Source: Liolophura sinensis (taxonomy: Eukaryota > Mollusca > Polyplacophora > Chitonida > Chitonidae). Taken from it: a stretch of DNA of 64,000 bases. The stretch spans positions 5,690,044 to 5,754,043 of the forward strand of contig NC_088301.1 in the NCBI RefSeq assembly GCF_032854445.1. The letters are read 5' to 3'. The notes under the pieces are model-generated. The model was not told the origin of the DNA and ran no database searches. It saw only the letters and a list, made by a program, of their open reading frames with translations. Numbering within the stretch: the first letter of the stretch is position 1; every line of letters starts with the position of its first letter. Of the stretch, positions 59,230-64,000 are shown piece after piece. Both the position numbers and the translations under genes were made by a program.

Positions 59230-61270
59230 AACGCTAGACTAAATGCGTATGCACCAATAAAGGACATGATGTTTTGTGTAGAAGAGGTTTAAATTTCTTT
59301 TCCGTGAAAATAATTTCTGCAGTAACGAAAATTTACACTTGTTATTATTAAAAGGAAAGGAATATTTGACCGCCTCTTCACAGCTGTGCTGAAGTTACAT
59401 AAGAATTGCCAACTCTACGCGATTTGTACCTGTAGACATAAATTGTTCCAAACAGTGACGTTATTTTATCTTTCTTGCACATAGATAGGACATTCAAGAA
59501 GATCAAATTTCAGACCTTTTTTTAAAACATAACATTAACATATTTAATGAGTTTTAAGTCACTTTGCATGTAACAAAATGGCAATAATTGCACATTGCTA
59601 TGGTAATTCTCCTCCGTTGTTTCCGAATACTGCGACAAAAATAACTCCCTAAGTCTATCTATATACATGTGTACAAATGGAAAATCACATGAAAATCAAC
59701 AATATTTCAACCGGACCAGAATGGCACATTTTCAAACAACTTTTCTATTCTCATCCTTTAAATATATACGTTAGTAGCCTGCCAAATCCACATTCTTTAT
59801 CAACATCAAATAGAAGCAAGCTCCACTAGCCACACACCTGCTGACAGTGAATTATTCTTCTGTGCTAAAAACTACGTCATATTACGCAATATAATTTAAC
59901 CTTACGGCTCGGTTTTCATTTTATATGTCATATGCCATATGTAAATAATTGCAATAAGCACGAAAATAATTGAAGACACTCACAACAATATTTAATGTGT
60001 CGTGTGTGCTGAAATAGATATATAAAAATTAAATAGCTCTATTACTGAGCATCTGCCTATGCAGGACTGCACTCTGGAAATAGAAGTTATAGGAAAACAG
60101 CCGACTTCTTACAGCTGTTCACATCTTAACAGAAAAACAGAAAAAAAAGAAATTATTTAAAAGGCCGTATCAAAAAATGACTATTCAATGTAAATAAAAC
60201 GTGCTTTTCATATTACGTTTTTTTGATGCGATTGAGGATAAAGACACGATTAATAGACGTAAAATTATTTAGAATTCATGATTTGCAAGATATTAGTCAC
60301 TGGGCATGGTGACTGAAAAATGGAAGAGTCGTCTTGATCAGATGATCGGAGGAACAGAGCCGACAGAATTGCAATTTTTAAGTGTGATGTCTATAGCGCT
60401 TTTTTTTACTTGTGTCGAAGGTAGCGCTACCAAACTTTAATGATACACGCACAAGTGTTATGAAAGTGCTACAAGAGTTTAATACATAAACTAAACGAAA
60501 TCTGAGTCTTCCTTCAAACTTTAAAGGCCTAGGGTGAAAACATGAAAGAAACTTTGAAAATTCTATTGTTTAGACGTTTTCAAGAACTGAAAACATAGAA
60601 TAAATTGCGTAATGCAAACATACATTTACTACAGGTACATTTTCCGAAATCACGTTGTTGATTTATTTATTTTATTTGATTGGTGTTTTACGGGCAGACC
60701 TTCTCACGTAAGGCCGGAGAGGAAGCCAGCATGAGCTGGATTCACTGGGCGTTGATTAAAAGTTAGCGTTGTTCAGGCTTGGGGTGGACTAATGTTTCCT
60801 TGAATGAAACTGAAACATGACCCCTCGACCAGATCAAGCCGACATTCGAGTAGACGTCATTTTCAAGACATTCTCGATCACACCACAAGAAATGAAGAAT
60901 TAATTTCGGCGTTAAATACCCGTCGAATTCATGATAGTTGAATCAGAATCAATAACCTTTTCCGGACTCTGATTGTTAACTTTAGGCGTATTTTGACCGT
61001 TCCACGCCAAGGATTAAGCGACGTTTTCTTTAAAGATCTATGTCTGATGAATTAATCTCATGAAATCTCGGATTACCGCGTTATCAAGAGAAGCGAGGGG
61101 ATGGTTCTCAAACCTGACCGAGATAGAACAATAGAGCTTCATGTCCCCCGTCTATCTTCAGCATAAACAGATATCTCAGAACTCCCCATTTAGTAACGAT
61201 TTTGACATAATTAAGGATGGTGCATTCCAAAAGACAAATGGGAGCTTCATATCCGCAGTTGTTGACCTCC
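59230..61270. other. No confident gene
   Basis: AT-rich intergenic sequence. Only a short family A SINE remnant (60659-60745) is recognised. Confidence 0.45.
60659..60745 (-). repeat. Internally deleted SINE family A
   Basis: The tail (tttatttgattggtgtttta) is joined directly to cgggcagaccttctcacgta and aggaagccagcatgagctgg, skipping the central core. Confidence 0.78.
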
Positions 61271-61274
61271 AGCG

Positions 61275-61712
61275 GGACACAGACCCCCATTACAAATTCC
61301 GTTTGTAATTCTGTGTATTTTAGGGTATAAAGTCTTTTTTTGACCCAGGTGGCCATTTTTGGTGCACAGGTGCATTCTTGACATTAAAATGATGAATATT
61401 GTCTAATCTTTGAGGAGGAATGAGCTTTATTAATGAAAGTTTGAAATCCTGGGCGAGAGGACACAAGGTGTGAGGTAGTGATGAGGCTGCGAGTGACGTC
61501 CCCTTGGCGTTGCTAGGCACGTATCCCAGCTGCCGGCATAGAAAGGTCCAGGTTTTGACAGTCAACCTATGTCAAGATTTTTATGGCTTCTTTCTCACAG
61601 GCTGGGCCAGATATGTACCAAAGTTTAATGGCCAAGGAATGTTTGGGACTGAGTTACAGCGCTCAACGTTAACATTGTCGCTTATGGAAAATGAATGGGG
61701 GTCTGTGGCCTG
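61275..61712. repeat. Dispersed repeat, copy 2 (pair with 12310-12800)
   Basis: It aligns with 12310-12800 in the same orientation, with substitutions and small indels. Best-conserved runs are cgagaggacacaaggtgtga and agtgatgaggctgcgagtga. It is not part of blocks A or B. Confidence 0.75.
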
Positions 61713-62570
61713 TATGGGAGGGGAAAGGAAACAATGTATAACACAAACTTTGGCCCACCGTTTGAACTACGTGCTGTTTTCCGGCGCAAGACCTAATTTT
61801 ACTTAGACCTACATCACTCAAGGCTTGACCCCATTTTCTCGCCATGTCTCTTGGCTCATATGCCTACAAACCAAATTTAATTCGTCGATCGCATTACGTT
61901 CTTTATAAATGTAATTGTTATTCAATTATCTATTTATGTAGTTGTGTTAATACTCTATATGACCTGCTATATACCAGTATATAATAAGATATTTCTCTGA
62001 ATCAATACTGCCCAATTGAGTCGTGTTGTTGTTGGTTTAAGCGGTGTATGTCTTGAAGTCAAGTGAAGTCACGCATACTTAATGCTGCTCTTTATCCGTG
62101 CCCCAGGGGTGTGACACTGAATTTCGTCACGTGTCAGTGTCACACTTTTGGAGCATGAATAATTTATAATATTCATAGGATATTCTGTAAAAGAGGACGC
62201 GCCGTTCACGCTATACAGTTGTTTTCAGTTTTAATGGCTTGTGTTTTTTTCTTTCAAGAAATTACAGTGCTCTGACACAGTAAGTGTTATAGCCACCATA
62301 ATACATTTTATTCCGTAGTTAAACGAAGCAATTCAGATTATACACATGCAAATGCCAAGAGTATATGACCATCTAACTTTTAATATACGGTACCCGTGCT
62401 AACTTGTAGCGCATCACGCATCCTGTGTCATATTTTACACTACGCAGTATGTAAATCTTGACAGTATTAAGTTAATAATTGGATGATATAGAATGCCAGC
62501 AAAGTATCTGAATACACAAAAATTGATTTGGTTTTCCGCCATCAGAAAATATTGTCTTTTAAAGAACGTT
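61713..62570. other. Intergenic, with one perfect hairpin
   Basis: No gene is seen. A 12-bp perfect inverted repeat lies at 62109-62120 and 62134-62145. Confidence 0.45.
62109..62145. repeat. 12-bp perfect inverted repeat
   Basis: The arms gtgtgacactga and tcagtgtcacac are separated by 13 bp that contain part of a cacgtg E-box. It lies about 430 bp upstream of the TATA box at 62578. A regulatory role is possible but unproven. Confidence 0.6.
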
Positions 62571-62577
62571 CACTATG

Positions 62578-62585
62578 TATATAAA
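62578..62585 (+). promoter_or_regulatory. TATA box of the gene starting at 62638
   Basis: The sequence tatataaa lies 53 bp before the ATG of a signal-peptide exon on the same strand, leaving room for a transcription start about 30 bp downstream. Confidence 0.6.
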
Positions 62586-62637
62586 TGTTTGGTGAATTTC
62601 TTATCGCACTCATTCTGACCTTACCGTCCGAGGCACT

Positions 62638-62694
62638 ATGATCTGCGAAGTTTTCCTACTTTTCCTGGGCTTTATTTTAGTCCTAAATGTTCAG
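62638..62694 (+). CDS. Probable first exon encoding a signal peptide
   Basis: The ATG at 62638 opens a 19-codon exon that ends in phase 0 at a good donor (ttcag then gttagt). The translation MICEVFLLFLGFILVLNVQ is a typical hydrophobic signal peptide core with a short, weakly acidic N-terminus. A TATA box is 53 bp upstream. The gene would encode a secreted or membrane protein, but no second exon was recognised before the window end, so its identity is unknown. Reading through the donor gives a 70-residue frame without homology. Confidence 0.5.
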
Positions 62695-62699
62695 GTTAG

Positions 62700-64000
62700 T
62701 GGAGCTTTTACGGGTAACCCGGCTGGTACCGTTCCTGTCTGGAATTCGTTTATCAAATTTTACATGTACACACAGTTTAATATTAATTGGTTATTAACCT
62801 TGCTAACAAACAAACAAAGCCAAACACGAATATTGATGATGGAATGTTGAAGCTGAAAAGCGTTTTTGATACTCTCTGTATTATGCCATACCGCAGAAAT
62901 TTTTCTTTTAGGGCAAGGAGAAAGTAGTCAATCTTCCGACCACCTCTGCCCCGCTTCCTGAAGTGGTACGAGTCAAGGCGATTTTTGGGGAGGGTGGGAA
63001 AATGTCAAAATTTCTCTCCGCGTCAGTGTGTACACTTTTGTAGGTGAAGATTGCGCATCAGACAGGTTGCATCTATTCTTCTAAATTTACGACCACCGGA
63101 GGTCTTCTCTGACTCAGTTCTAGTGTACGTCTCGTAGCTGATGTCAGATGTTTGACCAATGAGATCGCGTGTTAGAACTGGCACGGCTGCGTCTTTATTC
63201 AAGGAAGTTTGACTGGTACATGGTGAGGTCGGTGACTCTCATTAACCTGGGTGCGATTCCTATAAAGTCTCGAATTTGGTTAAATGATACTCTTTCTTTT
63301 GGTATATATGTCCAGTACATACTCTTATCGCCGTTGCGGTGAGTGTGGAATATTCCTGACAATTAATGCACCGTTAATATGATAAGTAAGATTATGCCTT
63401 CACGTCAACACAAATGCCACAATTGTCAAATGTCAAAAGGCTGCACCTACTCAACACATTCTCCGCGCGTGACTTTCTCTCCGTCTTTACCTATCCCCGC
63501 CTACCTTTAACCCTTCCTTAATGCCCCCGTGTCCCTCTCTCTCTGTTACATGTGGTTCGGTCTGTCTGTGTTTACACTGGAATTAGAATCTGTAGTACCT
63601 TGTGTACATCACAAGATGGACTGATTATCAGAAAACATACCTCACAAAAGTCGTAAAAATCATAAAAAATATACTAGATGCATGTTTGGTTTTCCGATTA
63701 TTTACCTGGTACGTCAGTGTTGGCTGATGTCCAATATGCGAATATCTGTTTGGACGCCTAGATTTTATTTATACGAGATAAAGTCATATCTTCAAAAGCC
63801 CCATTTTCTTTTATGTTGACCATGAGACCTAGCATGAGTCACAGTAATGATTATTTAATCGAGACCAACCCTAGGCAAATGATAATACCGCTCAATATTC
63901 TGTCAAACCACAAAGCTCTATAATATGTCTTAATGTCGTAAATGATTCAAGCCTTTTATACATCACACCACCCTGTATGAATTGTACTGGGCCTATACTC
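62700..64000. other. No further exon recognised
   Basis: It is probably intron of the gene starting at 62638. A pyrimidine-rich stretch lies at 63470-63550. No coding segment or known repeat is supported. Confidence 0.4.

Overview
This is eukaryotic, animal-type DNA: low gene density, genes split by GT-AG introns, many tRNA-derived SINEs, DD34E Tc1/mariner transposons, a LINE relic, minisatellites and one 200-base assembly gap (44812-45011). The families seen (a short-chain collagen C4-like protein, lineage-expanded UDP-glycosyltransferases, the two SINE families) point to a marine lophotrochozoan, most likely a mollusc. That placement is inference and no species can be named.

Host genes are few. 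(1) A MATE-family multidrug/toxin-extrusion transporter lies on the minus strand. Twelve exons between 43964 and 30109 can be joined with every splice phase agreeing and a proper stop; the N-terminal exons are not visible and may be in or beyond the gap. One membrane-segment exon has three degenerate tandem copies upstream of it. (2) An intact intronless UDP-glycosyltransferase of 520 residues is at 46445-48007 (-), and a decayed paralogue is at 15176-16657 (-). (3) The last exon of a short-chain collagen C4-like secreted protein is at 8794-9284 (+). (4) A TATA box with a signal-peptide first exon is at 62578-62694 (+).

The layout is shaped by duplication. At the left end, bases 1-2073 recur without visible difference at 6321-8393, which fits a tandem duplication of a 6,320-bp unit (2074-8393 is one whole unit). 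A larger, older direct segmental duplication links block A (about 13.6-24.0 kb) with block B (about 45.0-59.1 kb). In both the order is: 30-40-bp minisatellite, UGT, flank, 68-bp minisatellite, flank, SINE, flank. The two blocks act as each other's empty-site control. They show that block B later received a SINE, a 2.0-kb TG..CA element inside that SINE, a complete Tc1-like transposon (56103-57635, 25-bp perfect terminal inverted repeats, TA duplication) and a 1.04-kb TG..CA element with a tata duplication that itself carries a nested SINE. Block A received a separate, now broken, Tc1 element.

Other notable structures are a 126-bp (42-codon) tandem array at 25.97-28.13 kb with an emerging three-unit higher-order repeat, a LINE ORF1/endonuclease relic at 10.9-12.26 kb, and a 25-nt exon-like sequence with good splice sites found twice (2534 and 25655). 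Nothing here looks like a new multi-gene system. The strongest leads are the duplicated MATE exons, the recent-looking Tc1 insertion and the paired-block record of insertions.
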